Both the position numbers and the translations under genes were made by a program. Below the pieces are notes generated by a model, which saw only the letters and a list, made by a program, of their open reading frames with translations, searched no databases and was not told where the DNA came from. DNA of 61,723 bases, from positions 1 to 61,723 of the forward strand of contig JAHACW010000005.1 of the NCBI GenBank assembly GCA_018375675.1, given 5' to 3'. Positions 24,540 to 33,145 of the stretch are shown one piece after another (the stretch's first letter is position 1; the number at the start of each line of letters is the position of its first letter). Source of the DNA: Actinomyces sp. (lineage in GTDB: Bacteria; Actinomycetota; Actinomycetes; Actinomycetales; Actinomycetaceae).

Positions 24540-26483
24540 ATGGCCCTGTTTGAGTTCGAGGATGGTCACCTCGTACCCGCTCAATTCGGATACCCGGTCG
24601 CCCAAGACCTGGGACCCGACCTCGTTGACGCTATCTGCCAGCAGGTCCTGCAGATCGTCTCGCGTCCCCTGTTCCCCGTGACCTGGCGCGACATGACCGG
24701 CAAGGACGACGAGGAGACGCCTCGCCTGACGGCTCTCGACGTGACCGGTCAGATCGTCTCCGTTGAAATCCTCAAAGAACTCGACTCCGAGACCCTCATT
24801 ACTTCCCTGTCCCGACTGGCCGAGGTGGCCTCGATCTCCTGGTCGGATCTCGCCGCCGAGTATCCGTCGGGTCCCGAGGGCTTCCGTGCCGGGTGGGCGC
24901 AGTTCCGCGACTCGATGCCCCCGGCCGTCGGCCCGGGTCCCCGCCTGATCATGGTCGCAGGCGACATCGACCCCTCCGTGCGCCCCGCCCTGTCCGTGCT
25001 GGCGACCTCCGGCGTCGAGGTGCACCTCATGAACCTGCGCCAGATGTCCAATGGCCGCCTCTTCCTGGATGTGAACGCAGTCGGCCCGCGCCTGTACGGC
25101 CACGCCCCGCAGCTCCTCGTGTCCGCCGCGGCAGCGCCCGAGCTGACCGCCGCAACCGAGCAGGCGGCTCCCTTCGAGGAAAGCACGCCCGTAGAGACCG
25201 AGATCCCCGCGCCTCCTGCGGAGGGTGCCGAGGCCTCGAACGAGGAGGACTCCGAGACCCCTACGACGCGCCCCACGCCGAAGGTCGCCCCGCACCTGCG
25301 CGAGGTCTTCACCTACCCGATGGACGAGGAGCCCCCGGCCCCCTTCAAGTCCGCCACCGACGAGGCCGCCGACGAGCAGCCGTCCGACGAGGCCGTGGAA
25401 GCCTCGCGCGACGAGGCGGAGCTGGCCGACGAGCAGCCCGAATCCGAGTCTGACAACCGCGCGGACGTGGATGCCGGCGTTGAGGACGCCGAGGGCGTCG
25501 CGGAGTCCGACGAGAGCGCCGAGCCGGCAGTTGATGCCGACGAACCCGAGGTTGCGGAACAGCCCGAGGAATCCGAGGCGGAGCTGGTCGAGGACTCCGA
25601 GGACGCCGAGGGCGAGCTGGCCGACGAACTCCTCGATCCCGAAGACAACGCCGCTCAGGACGCCGCTGAGGACCATGAGCCCGAAGCAGCGGATGAGCAT
25701 GCCGACATCGCTGACGAGCATGAGGCCGCGCCCGTCGACCAACACGTGGCAGAAGAGCGCGCCGATGATCGCGCGGATGAGAGGGCTGACGATGCGGCCG
25801 ATGAGTCCGACGTCGACGCTCACGACGATGCCGAAGCTCCCGCCGACGAGCCGCGCCCCGAGGAAGCCCCTGAGCAGGCAGACGATCAGCGCGCCGATGA
25901 GCCGCGCCCCGAGGAAGCCCCCGAGCAGGCCGACGAGCAGCAGGTCGACGATCAGCGCGCCGACGAGCAGCCTGCCCCCGAGGAAGACAAGCCTCGCTGG
26001 GAGCGTCCCGCCCACATGAGTCGCCGCGCCACGCGCCGCGCTCGCGAGGAGTCGGGCGAGCTCAACGACGGTGGCGCGACCGACGCGGCCACGGCCTCGT
26101 CCGTGGATCGCGCCGAAGAGTCCCCTGAGGTCGCCCAGGCGCGCGCGGAGGGCCTGCCGGTCCTCGGTCGCGACGAGGCCGGACTGCGCACCCTTGCGGA
26201 GATTCTTGGTCAGGACACGCCCCTCGTTGCCCGCAGCGAGCTGGGCCTGCCCGCCGACCTGGTGCTCGCCGCGAGCGGCGCCATTTCGGGCGCGGGCCTC
26301 ACCTACCCGTCGCTCGACACCCTGCTCACCGCGCGCGGCCTCGGCCATATCGACGCGTGGGGTCAGGTGCGCATCGGTGACCGACTGGGTCCGACCCTGG
26401 CGGAAGCCCTCGACGAGATCAACCGTGAGATCGTGCGCGAGTACGCCCAGGCTCCGCGCCGACAGCACTCCGCCAAGCACTGA
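24540..26483 (+). CDS. Acidic low-complexity protein of unknown function
   Basis: 647 residues. The ATG at 24540 is preceded by GAAGGAAAG; the in-frame GTG at 24525 overlaps that site. Residues 1-200 form a globular domain with a D-x-x-G...VEILK pattern (LTALDVTGQIVSVEILKE) that recalls NucS/DUF91-like PD-(D/E)XK folds, a tentative reading. Residues about 215-510 are very rich in Asp, Glu, Ala and Pro with repeated RPEEAPEQAD units, so disordered and strongly acidic. A basic patch (RRATRRAREE) and a C-terminal domain of about 110 residues (VARSELGLPADLVLAASG, YPSLDTLL, DAWGQVRIGD) follow, loosely resembling RAMA-type domains. No signal peptide. A nucleic-acid-related role is possible, not shown. 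Confidence 0.75.
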   Translation: MALFEFEDGHLVPAQFGYPVAQDLGPDLVDAICQQVLQIVSRPLFPVTWRDMTGKDDEETPRLTALDVTGQIVSVEILKELDSETLITSLSRLAEVASISWSDLAAEYPSGPEGFRAGWAQFRDSMPPAVGPGPRLIMVAGDIDPSVRPALSVLATSGVEVHLMNLRQMSNGRLFLDVNAVGPRLYGHAPQLLVSAAAAPELTAATEQAAPFEESTPVETEIPAPPAEGAEASNEEDSETPTTRPTPKVAPHLREVFTYPMDEEPPAPFKSATDEAADEQPSDEAVEASRDEAELADEQPESESDNRADVDAGVEDAEGVAESDESAEPAVDADEPEVAEQPEESEAELVEDSEDAEGELADELLDPEDNAAQDAAEDHEPEAADEHADIADEHEAAPVDQHVAEERADDRADERADDAADESDVDAHDDAEAPADEPRPEEAPEQADDQRADEPRPEEAPEQADEQQVDDQRADEQPAPEEDKPRWERPAHMSRRATRRAREESGELNDGGATDAATASSVDRAEESPEVAQARAEGLPVLGRDEAGLRTLAEILGQDTPLVARSELGLPADLVLAASGAISGAGLTYPSLDTLLTARGLGHIDAWGQVRIGDRLGPTLAEALDEINREIVREYAQAPRRQHSAKH

Positions 26484-26517
26484 CACAGCGGCCGCAGCAG
26501 CGGCACACGCACGAAGA

Positions 26518-26547
26518 GAGGCCCGGGATCACGAGATCCCGGGCCTC
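26518..26547. terminator. Bidirectional terminator
   Basis: GAGGCCCGGGATC and its exact reverse complement surround an ACGA loop (13-bp stem) between two convergent genes, so it can serve both. Confidence 0.85.
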
Positions 26548-26562
26548 CTCGCTATCCGACGC

Positions 26563-27708
26563 TCAGCGCACGAAAGCGTCAAGCCAGCCGCGCATCGTCG
26601 CGTACACGGCCTCGCGCACAGGAGCGTCCGACAGAACCAGATCGTGCTTGCCAGGGAAACGGGCGATCGTCACCAGGTCCGAGAGGCCCAAGCTCCGCTC
26701 GGCGATAACCGTGGGGTCCAGGACGGTGTCGGACGTGAAGACGCGCTCGCACCACTCCTCCTCGAAATATGCCGACGTGGACACCATCGACAGGACCGGG
26801 CACTCCAGGTGCACGCGCTTCTCGATCGTTTCGTGCCCGGCCATGATCGCCTCCAGCCACGAGGCGGGAACCGGGTAGGACTCGGGGCGCTTCCACTCCT
26901 GGATGATCGGCCAGCCCGCGACCGACGGGTCCTCTGCCGACAGCCCCTCGGGGATCGGCAGCTCCGAGGAGGCACGCCCCGCGAGCGAGCGACCGTAGTG
27001 GCCGGTCCCACCCGAGGGCACCTCCCACATGGGGTTACGCGACGCGATGCGCCCGATGACGGGGGCCATCGCCCCGCGCCAGGCAGCCATCGACTGCATC
27101 TCCAGCCAGCCCGAGTTCAGGATGAGGCCGTCCAGGACGCCCGGGTGGCGGTGCGCCCACAGGGTCGCGATCAGTCCGCCCGTCGAGTGGCCCATGAGGA
27201 CGATCGGCTCGTCCTCGCGCTCCTCGCGGATAATCTCGATGGCCTCGCCGATCTCCTCGTCGTACACGGACAGATCGTCGGCGTATCCGATCGTCTGGTG
27301 GGGGCGCAGGGAACGCCCGTACTTGCGCATGTCGAGCGCGTAGAACGCCGCCCCTGCCTCGCGCAGCCGATCAGCCATCTCCGTCTGGAAGAAGTAGTCG
27401 TTGCGCCCATGCAGGTACAGGACCGTCATGCGGGCGCTCTCGGGCGGGGTAGCGCGCACCAGGGTGGCCACGCAGGGCCCCTCCGCGTCGTCGAGCAGCT
27501 CGATCGTGCGCGACTCATACCCATCGCCGAGGATGTCGGCGCGCCAATCGGAGCCGGGAGGACCGTCCTCGCCCCAGGGGGCCATGACGTCGCGCTCGGG
27601 GACCCCCTCGGGCGACGAGGCCGGGGTATCCACCCCGGACAGGTCGGGCAGACCGCTCGTGTCCGGGATTAGCTCGTCGCCGGGCTCGGGATTGCTAGTA
27701 ACGCTCAT
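26563..27708 (-). CDS. Alpha/beta hydrolase (serine aminopeptidase S33 / lysophospholipase-like)
   Basis: 381 residues, start placed at ATG 27708. After a Pro-rich leader the alpha/beta fold shows the oxyanion region YLHGRNDYF, an ALDMRKYGRS strand-turn and the nucleophile elbow GHSTGG (IVLMGHSTGGLIATLW). A C-terminal GKHDL supplies the likely catalytic His and the Asp lies before it. This pattern fits the S33/monoacylglycerol lipase-like group; the substrate is unknown. No signal peptide, so probably cytoplasmic. It follows metX on the same strand after 84 bp and may be co-transcribed with it, without an obvious pathway link. Confidence 0.8.
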   Translation of the reverse strand: MSVTSNPEPGDELIPDTSGLPDLSGVDTPASSPEGVPERDVMAPWGEDGPPGSDWRADILGDGYESRTIELLDDAEGPCVATLVRATPPESARMTVLYLHGRNDYFFQTEMADRLREAGAAFYALDMRKYGRSLRPHQTIGYADDLSVYDEEIGEAIEIIREEREDEPIVLMGHSTGGLIATLWAHRHPGVLDGLILNSGWLEMQSMAAWRGAMAPVIGRIASRNPMWEVPSGGTGHYGRSLAGRASSELPIPEGLSAEDPSVAGWPIIQEWKRPESYPVPASWLEAIMAGHETIEKRVHLECPVLSMVSTSAYFEEEWCERVFTSDTVLDPTVIAERSLGLSDLVTIARFPGKHDLVLSDAPVREAVYATMRGWLDAFVR

Positions 27709-27792
27709 GTGGTCAGCATAACGCGCGAGGCCACCCCGGCCTCGTTGATGAGGAGAAGAAACCGGGGCGGCCTCGACGACAGCGAACGCCAA

Positions 27793-28950
27793 TCAGGCGA
27801 AGGAGGACGCGCGCGAGGGGATGCGCTCGTTGAGGAACTCGTCGAGGAGGGCCGTCAGCTGGTCGTGCTCGATGAGGAATCCGTCGTGACCGTGGTCGGA
27901 GTGGATCTCGCGGTAGAACGCGCCCGAGATGCCGGCCGCCATCTGCCAGACCTGCTCGGGGAAGAAAAGTCGGTCAGAGTCGACCGCGACGACGAGGGTG
28001 CGCGCGGTCACCGCCTTGAGAGCCTCGGCGATACCACCGCGGTCGCGGCCTACGTCGTGGGAGAGCATCGTGCGACACAGCGCCACGTAGGAACCCGCGT
28101 CGAAGCGGCGCACGATCTTCTCGCCGTGATAGTCCAGGTAGGACTCCACCGCGAGGCGCCCGCCGTGCAGGGGATCCTCGTCGTTCTGGGGGATGCGGCC
28201 GAAGCGCTCGTCCAGCTCCGAGGGGGAGCGGTAGGTCGTGTGCGCGATCTGGCGGGCGAGTGCCAAGCCGGCGTTGGGGCCGGGGCCCGCGTAGTAGTCG
28301 CCACCGCGCCACGCCGGATCCAGCTCGATCGCGCGGATCTGCGTGTGGGTCCACGCCGCCTGGTCGGCGGTCGTCTGCGCGCCCGAGGCCACGACCACGA
28401 GTCGGCGTACGCGCTCCGGGTAGGTGACCGCCCACTCGATCGCGCGGTGACCGCCCAGGGAGGTGCCCACGACGATGCTCCACTCGTCGATGCCGAGCAG
28501 GTCGGCCAGGCGGGACTCGGCGTAGACCTGGTCGCGCGTGGAGATGACGGGGAAACGCGAGCCCCAGGGTGCCCCGTCCGGCGCCAGCGAGGCCGGGCCG
28601 GTCGAGCCCTGACAGCCGCCCAGCACGTTGGCGGCCACCACGTAGTAGCGGTCGGTGTCGATGATGCGCCCCGGGCCCACGATCTGGTCCCACCAGCCGG
28701 GGGTTGGCTGGCCGGGCGCCGTCTCGCCGTACACGTGGGCGTCGCCGGTCAGCGCGTGCAGGATGAGGACCGCGTTGGAGCCGGCCTCGTCCAGTTCTCC
28801 CCACGTCTCGTAGGCGAGCGTCACGCTGGGCAGGATCTCGCCGTTCTCCAGGCGCTGAGCGCCCAGGTTCGCGAACTTGCGGAAGGCGACCGGGTCGCCC
28901 TCGCGCCACGCGCCGGAGGTGGGTGCGGGGGGCAGGTTGTGACGGCTCAT
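27793..28950 (-). CDS. metX: Homoserine O-acetyltransferase
   Basis: 385 residues. Transfers acetyl from acetyl-CoA to homoserine, the entry step of methionine synthesis. Family features: LAYETWGELD, ILHALTGDAH, the GPGRIIDTDRYYVVAANVLGGCQGSTGP block, the nucleophile in GTSLGGHRAIEW (usually GGSMGGMQALEW, so the elbow is slightly unusual), Asp in VAVDSDRLFFPE and His in HDGFL. Length is normal. AAGAAGGACCTC before the ATG gives a good ribosome binding site. It follows metY, whose product uses O-acetylhomoserine, after 117 bp with a hairpin in between. Confidence 0.93.
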   Translation of the reverse strand: MSRHNLPPAPTSGAWREGDPVAFRKFANLGAQRLENGEILPSVTLAYETWGELDEAGSNAVLILHALTGDAHVYGETAPGQPTPGWWDQIVGPGRIIDTDRYYVVAANVLGGCQGSTGPASLAPDGAPWGSRFPVISTRDQVYAESRLADLLGIDEWSIVVGTSLGGHRAIEWAVTYPERVRRLVVVASGAQTTADQAAWTHTQIRAIELDPAWRGGDYYAGPGPNAGLALARQIAHTTYRSPSELDERFGRIPQNDEDPLHGGRLAVESYLDYHGEKIVRRFDAGSYVALCRTMLSHDVGRDRGGIAEALKAVTARTLVVAVDSDRLFFPEQVWQMAAGISGAFYREIHSDHGHDGFLIEHDQLTALLDEFLNERIPSRASSFA

Positions 28951-29012
28951 GAGGTCCTTCTTTCGCTGGAACGTGACGTCGGCGTCGGGCTGGGGGAGGA
29001 GTGGAGGGGCAG

Positions 29013-29058
29013 CGGCAGCCTCGGAGCCTCAGGAGTGTGTGTATCCCCGAGGCCGCCG
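29013..29058 (-). terminator. Hairpin between metY and metX
   Basis: CGGCAGCCTCGG and CCGAGGCCGCCG pair over 12 positions with one mismatch, 10 bp after the metY stop. It may partly uncouple metX from metY transcription. Confidence 0.5.
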
Positions 29059-29067
29059 ACGGGTCTG

Positions 29068-30393
29068 TTAGGCCGTGGCCGCGCGGGCCGCCTCGAAGCC
29101 GAGCTCCAGGTCGGCGAGGATGTCCTTGATGTTCTCCAGGCCGATCGACAGGCGCACGGTGCCGGGCGCGACGCCGGCCTTGACCAGCTCCTCCTCGGTC
29201 AGCTGCGAGTGCGTCGTCGAGGCCGGGTGGATGACGAGAGACTTCGCGTCGCCGATGTTGGCGACCACCGGCAGGAGCTGCACGCCGTCCGCGAAGGCCC
29301 GGCCGGCCTCGTACCCGCCCTTGATGACGAAGGAGAGCAGGCCGCCCGTGCCCAGCGGCGCGTACTTCTTGCCCAGCTCGTAGTAGGGGGAGGACTCCAG
29401 GCCCGCGTAGCTGACGGACTCGACGTCCGGGTGGGCCTCGAGGAAGCGGGCGACCGCCAGCGCGTTGGAGACGTGGCGCTCGATGCGCAGGGACAGCGTC
29501 TCGATGCCCTGCGAAATGAGGAACGCGTTGAAGGGGGAGGTGACGGCGCCCAGGTCGCGGTTGATGAGCGTCTGGATGCGCAGCAGGAACGCCAGGTTCG
29601 CGCCGAGCGCGCCGCCCACGCCCAGGTCACGGGCGTAGACGAGGCCGTGGTAGGACTCGTCCGGCGTGTTGTAGAGGGGGAAGCGCTCGGGCTGGGAGGC
29701 GAAGTCGAAGTTGCCCGAGTCGACGATCGCGCCCGCGATCGAGGTTCCGTGACCGCCCAGGTACTTGGTGGCCGAGTGGACGACGATGTCGGCGCCCCAC
29801 TCGATCGGGCGGATCAGGTAGGGGGTGGCGACCGTGTTGTCGACGATGAGGGGCACGCCGACCTCGTGGGCGACCGTTGCGATCGGCTCGATGTCGAGGA
29901 TGTCGCCCTGCGGGTTGGGGATGGTCTCGCCGTAGAAGGCGACCGTCTTGTCGTCGGCGAGTGCGCGCCAGGCCTCGGGGTCGAGGGGGTCTGCGACGAA
30001 GCGTGTCTCGATGCCCAGGCGTCCCAGCGTGTTCTTCAGCAGGGTGACGCTGCCGCCGTACAAGGAGGGGGAGGCGACCACGTTGTTGCCGGCGACGGCC
30101 AGGGCGAGGATCGACAGGGCGGTCGCGGATTGGCCGGAGGAAACGAGGAGGCCGCCGACGCCACCCTCGAGGGCCGCGATGCGTGCGGCGACGCCGTCGG
30201 TCGTCGGGTTGGTCAGGCGCGTGTAGATGGGGCCCAGTTCCTGCAGGGCGAAGCGGCTCGCTGCCTGCGCGGTGTCTTCAAAGGCGTAGGAAGAGGTCTG
30301 GTAGATGGGCAGGGCGGTCGCGCCGGTGGCGGGGTCGAGGTTGTATCCGGCGTGGATCTGCTTGGTTTCGAAGGACCAGTCGTTGGCGGTCAT
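29068..30393 (-). CDS. metY: O-acetylhomoserine aminocarboxypropyltransferase (sulfhydrylase)
   Basis: 441 residues. A PLP enzyme of the Cys/Met metabolism family that makes homocysteine from O-acetylhomoserine and sulfide. Diagnostic segments: FETKQIHAGYNLDPATGA at the N-terminus, YTRLTNPTTDGVAARIAALEGG, the PLP-lysine motif SATKYLGGHGTSIAG, and LSIGLENIKDILADLELGF at the end. Length is typical of MetY and longer than MetB/MetC. Upstream of metX in the same direction, so the two form the direct sulfhydrylation route. The 5' region of about 350 bp is long and structured (30498-30553). Confidence 0.93.
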   Translation of the reverse strand: MTANDWSFETKQIHAGYNLDPATGATALPIYQTSSYAFEDTAQAASRFALQELGPIYTRLTNPTTDGVAARIAALEGGVGGLLVSSGQSATALSILALAVAGNNVVASPSLYGGSVTLLKNTLGRLGIETRFVADPLDPEAWRALADDKTVAFYGETIPNPQGDILDIEPIATVAHEVGVPLIVDNTVATPYLIRPIEWGADIVVHSATKYLGGHGTSIAGAIVDSGNFDFASQPERFPLYNTPDESYHGLVYARDLGVGGALGANLAFLLRIQTLINRDLGAVTSPFNAFLISQGIETLSLRIERHVSNALAVARFLEAHPDVESVSYAGLESSPYYELGKKYAPLGTGGLLSFVIKGGYEAGRAFADGVQLLPVVANIGDAKSLVIHPASTTHSQLTEEELVKAGVAPGTVRLSIGLENIKDILADLELGFEAARAATA

Positions 30394-30660
30394 TGTGCGG
30401 CTCCTTAGGTGAGGGGTGGTTCGTCTCTGATTCCCCTCCGGCGGGCCGCAGATGCGGTGAAGTGAACATGCGTCGATGCGCGTCCCGCTGTCGGGGGACT
30501 GCGCGGCAGTCGCTTGTGCTGACGCGCAGTCAGCGGCACATTCGACGGTTCATGCCTTCAATTGTTTGTCATCGACGAGGCCTGGGCGCGATGGTCCCGG
30601 ATGGTGGACTTTTGTGACAGGTGGGGTGTGGTGTCGGGGTGTGTGAGGAGGCTCGCAGTG
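30394..30660 (-). promoter_or_regulatory. Structured metY leader region with a short upstream ORF
   Basis: Reading toward metY: a seven-codon ORF (30553-30530, Met-Asn-Arg-Arg-Met-Cys-Arg, stop) with GAAGG just before it, then an 8-bp perfect stem (30530-30523 with 30505-30498), then about 100 bases to the metY ribosome binding site. I cannot match it to a known SAM riboswitch. A leader that senses sulfur amino acids is an inference. The start of transcription is not identified. Confidence 0.35.
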
Positions 30661-30715
30661 GTGGTTGAAAATGTTATGAAAGTGCAGGTGTTTGCGCGGT
30701 AATCATGGTGTTGGT

Positions 30716-30742
30716 GTTGCGAATGTTGCGATTGTTGCATGT
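30716..30742 (+). repeat. Three 9-bp direct repeats upstream of the NlpC/P60 promoter
   Basis: GTTGCGAAT, GTTGCGATT and GTTGCATGT follow each other without gap, centred about 75 bases upstream of the inferred transcription start. Regularly spaced direct half-sites are typical of OmpR-family response regulators such as MtrA, which controls cell-wall hydrolases in other actinobacteria. Confidence 0.45.
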
Positions 30743-30770
30743 GTGAAAGTTGAGTTTTGTGGTGTGTTTG

Positions 30771-30799
30771 TTGCCAAGCGTGACGAAAGTGGATAGGCT
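30771..30799 (+). promoter_or_regulatory. Promoter of the NlpC/P60 gene
   Basis: TTGCCA (30771-30776) and TAGGCT (30794-30799) are spaced 17 bp. The transcript would begin near 30806, leaving about 46 bases before the ATG. Confidence 0.6.
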
Positions 30800-30851
30800 C
30801 TTTCCCAGTACGCGCGCTCCGGCGCACCTAATTGGACGAGATGAGACAACG

Positions 30852-32180
30852 ATGAGACGACGCGGAACCATTCGCACGGGCCTGACGGCTATCGCCGCCT
30901 GCGCCCTCCTCGTGCTGCCCCAGATGGCGCAAGCCGCCCCCTCTGAGGAAGAGATCGCTGCCGCCCAGGCTGCCGAAGAGGCCGCGAAGATGAGCGTCGC
31001 CCAGATTGAGGTCAAGCTCGCCGAAGTCAACGCCAGCGCCGCAACCGCGATGCAGAATGCGCAGATCGCGGGCGAAGACCTCAACGAAGCGACCATTGCG
31101 CTGCAAGAGGCGACCGCAACCGCCAATCAGGCGTCGTCTGACGCGGACGCAGCTGAGGCTGCCTTCCAGGAAGGCAAGCAGCAGATCGCCTCCGTCGCAC
31201 AGGCTGCCTACCGCAACGGTGGTGGCACGCTCGACGCGATCGCCCCCTACCTCGACTCCGATGGACTGCGCAGTGTTGAGACCAAGCAGGCCGGCATCAG
31301 CTCCTTCTCCTCCTCCGCCGAGGCGAAGATGCAGAACGTTGCTGCGCTCGAGCAGGTTGCCAAGGTGACCCGCGACGCCGCGAACACGGCGCTCGCCAAC
31401 CAGAAGGCCGCCACGGACGAGGTGCAGAAGCGCACCGACGCCGCCAACCAGGCAGCGACCGCCGCCCAGAACGAGGCCGCGCGCGTCGCCGCTCAGCGTG
31501 GCGCCTATGTGCAGGAACTGGCCACCAAGCAGAACACCACCGTCGACCTCATCAACCAGCGTGAGGCCGCCCTCGAGGCTGAGCGCCAGGAAGCCGCACG
31601 CGTCGCCGCCGAGCAGGCAGCCGCTGCGGCCGAAGCCCAGCGTCAGGCCGACGCCGCCGCAGCCGCCGAGCGTGCTGCAGCTGCAGCTGCAGCCGCCGAT
31701 GCCTCGTCCTCCTACGACGATGACGATGACGACTCGTATTCCGCACCCTCCTACTCCGCGCCTTCCTACTCCTACGAGGAGCCCTCGTACTCGGCGCCCT
31801 CCTACTCGGGTGGCGGCGGTGCCGACACGGCTATTGCGACCGCGAAGAGCTACCTCGGCGTGCCCTACGTGTGGGGCGGCGAATCCTACGGCGGCGTGGA
31901 CTGCTCGGGCCTGACCATGCTCGCTTGGGAGAGCGCCGGCGTCGACCTGCCGCACCTGTCTCGCGCGCAGTACAGCTACGGCACGCACGTGCCGATCGGC
32001 TCCATGGAGGCAGGCGACCTGATCTTCTGGTCCTCCAACGGCACCCAGTCCGGCATCTACCACGTCGCCATCTACCTGGGCGGCGGCCAGATGATCGAGG
32101 CTCCCACCTTCGGCGTGCCCGTGCGTATCACCGGCGTGTACAGCTGGGGCTCGATCATGCCCTACGCCGTGAGGCTCTGA
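30852..32180 (+). CDS. Secreted NlpC/P60 peptidoglycan endopeptidase (RipA-like)
   Basis: 442 residues. A signal peptide ends at about residue 27 (MAQAAPS). Then comes an Ala/Glu/Gln-rich coiled-coil region (about 30-300), a Ser/Tyr/Pro low-complexity linker (repeated PSYSAPSYS) and a C-terminal NlpC/P60 domain. Catalytic residues are visible: Cys in DCSGLT, His in YHVAIY and a Glu in MIEAPTF. Domain layout matches actinobacterial cell-separation hydrolases that cut peptide stems between D-Glu and meso-Dap or its equivalent. The coiled coil probably restrains activity until a partner binds. I start at ATG 30852, after the promoter; an upstream in-frame ATG would lie before it. Confidence 0.9.
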   Translation: MRRRGTIRTGLTAIAACALLVLPQMAQAAPSEEEIAAAQAAEEAAKMSVAQIEVKLAEVNASAATAMQNAQIAGEDLNEATIALQEATATANQASSDADAAEAAFQEGKQQIASVAQAAYRNGGGTLDAIAPYLDSDGLRSVETKQAGISSFSSSAEAKMQNVAALEQVAKVTRDAANTALANQKAATDEVQKRTDAANQAATAAQNEAARVAAQRGAYVQELATKQNTTVDLINQREAALEAERQEAARVAAEQAAAAAEAQRQADAAAAAERAAAAAAAADASSSYDDDDDDSYSAPSYSAPSYSYEEPSYSAPSYSGGGGADTAIATAKSYLGVPYVWGGESYGGVDCSGLTMLAWESAGVDLPHLSRAQYSYGTHVPIGSMEAGDLIFWSSNGTQSGIYHVAIYLGGGQMIEAPTFGVPVRITGVYSWGSIMPYAVRL

Positions 32181-32200
32181 GCCGCATCGTTGCTTGACGA

Positions 32201-32241
32201 GCCGGGGGCCGCGCAGACTGTGTGTCTGCGCGGCCCTCGGC
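32201..32241. terminator. Terminator after the NlpC/P60 gene
   Basis: An 18-bp stem (GCCGGGGGCCGCGCAGAC with its complement, one G-U pair) around a TGTGT loop, followed by GTTTATATATG. It lies between convergent genes and may work both ways. Confidence 0.85.
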
Positions 32242-32341
32242 GTTTATATATGTTTGTGGGCGTGTGCGATTGTGTGCGGCGGGTGCGCGTGGGCAACGCG
32301 TCGCCAGCGACGCGCCGGGAGGCGAGCGCGAGGCCGACTTT

Positions 32342-33052
32342 TTACTGACGGACCGAGGCCTCGGCGATGAGTCCCGTCCGCGGGTAGATCGATGCGTCGA
32401 GGGTCATGCGCGGGAGCCTGCAGGCCGTCAGGACCGTTGCGTAGGGGTGACCCAGACGGGTGGAAACCGCCCGCAGCTCGCTGTGGTCGACCTTGAAAGA
32501 CCGCACGACGCCGTTGGAATCAACGAGCTCAAAGGTGCTGGAGATGGGGCGCCGAGTCCTGGTTTTCTCGTCCAGGTTCTGGCAGGTCAGGCCCTCGTAG
32601 TGCGCAGGCCCCTCCCACCAGTCCAGAAGCGCGGGGAGGTACCCCGCCCCGAACTGGGTGTAGGCGAATGCGAACGCCGAGGCGGAGAGCGCGAACGCGG
32701 CAGTGGCGACCCCGGGATGCGGGGCGCGCGCGTGGCGCCCACGGACGGGCAGAAGGAAACGACGAAGGGTGTCCCGGACCATCCAACGCAGGGCAGCCCA
32801 CACGATCGGCACCCACCCGATGCACAGCAGTGCGAACAGGGGAAACGTCGCCAATGTGGCGCGCATCGTCAGCGGTCCCAGCATCGGTTTGCCGAACGGG
32901 ATCCAGATGAACACGCCGACGAGAATCAGGACGACAACGACGATGAGGCGCGTGAGGCGTCGCTCCCACGGCTTCGACGCCGGTGCCGAGATCGAGCCAG
33001 AGCCCCCGCTTTCTCCCCGCGGGGAAGGCTGGACGGGAGTCGATGTGTGCAT
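32342..33052 (-). CDS. Membrane protein of unknown function
   Basis: 236 residues. A Ser/Pro-rich N-terminal leader, three hydrophobic segments (about residues 34-52, 66-86 and 113-135), then an extracytoplasmic or cytoplasmic domain of about 90 residues with two Cys (LTCQNLDEK, LTACRLPRM) and an STFELVDSNGVVRSFKVDHSEL stretch. I do not recognise the family. Monocistronic in appearance, convergent to the NlpC/P60 gene and followed by its bidirectional hairpin. The ribosome binding site is weak. Confidence 0.7.
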   Translation of the reverse strand: MHTSTPVQPSPRGESGGSGSISAPASKPWERRLTRLIVVVVLILVGVFIWIPFGKPMLGPLTMRATLATFPLFALLCIGWVPIVWAALRWMVRDTLRRFLLPVRGRHARAPHPGVATAAFALSASAFAFAYTQFGAGYLPALLDWWEGPAHYEGLTCQNLDEKTRTRRPISSTFELVDSNGVVRSFKVDHSELRAVSTRLGHPYATVLTACRLPRMTLDASIYPRTGLIAEASVRQ

Positions 33053-33091
33053 ACGCCCATGCTAACGGCCGAGGCCGGGGAGCGCGGGGAT

Positions 33092-33134
33092 GCGAAGGGG
33101 GCCGCGCAGACGCAAGTCCGTGCGGCCCCTTCGC
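33092..33134 (-). terminator. Hairpin terminator after ppa
   Basis: GCGAAGGGGGCCGC and GCGGCCCCTTCGC arms pair with small imperfections 12 bp after the ppa stop. Confidence 0.6.
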
Positions 33135-33145
33135 AAGCAGTCAGC

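Noticed and set aside
30394..30660. SAM riboswitch before metY
   Set aside because: I could not match the conserved core of SAM-I, SAM-II or SAM-IV; only a simple stem and a short ORF are visible.
30600..30851. c-di-AMP (ydaO-type) riboswitch before the NlpC/P60 gene, suggested by disA in the window
   Set aside because: The inferred transcript leader is only about 46 bases and I see none of the conserved riboswitch blocks.
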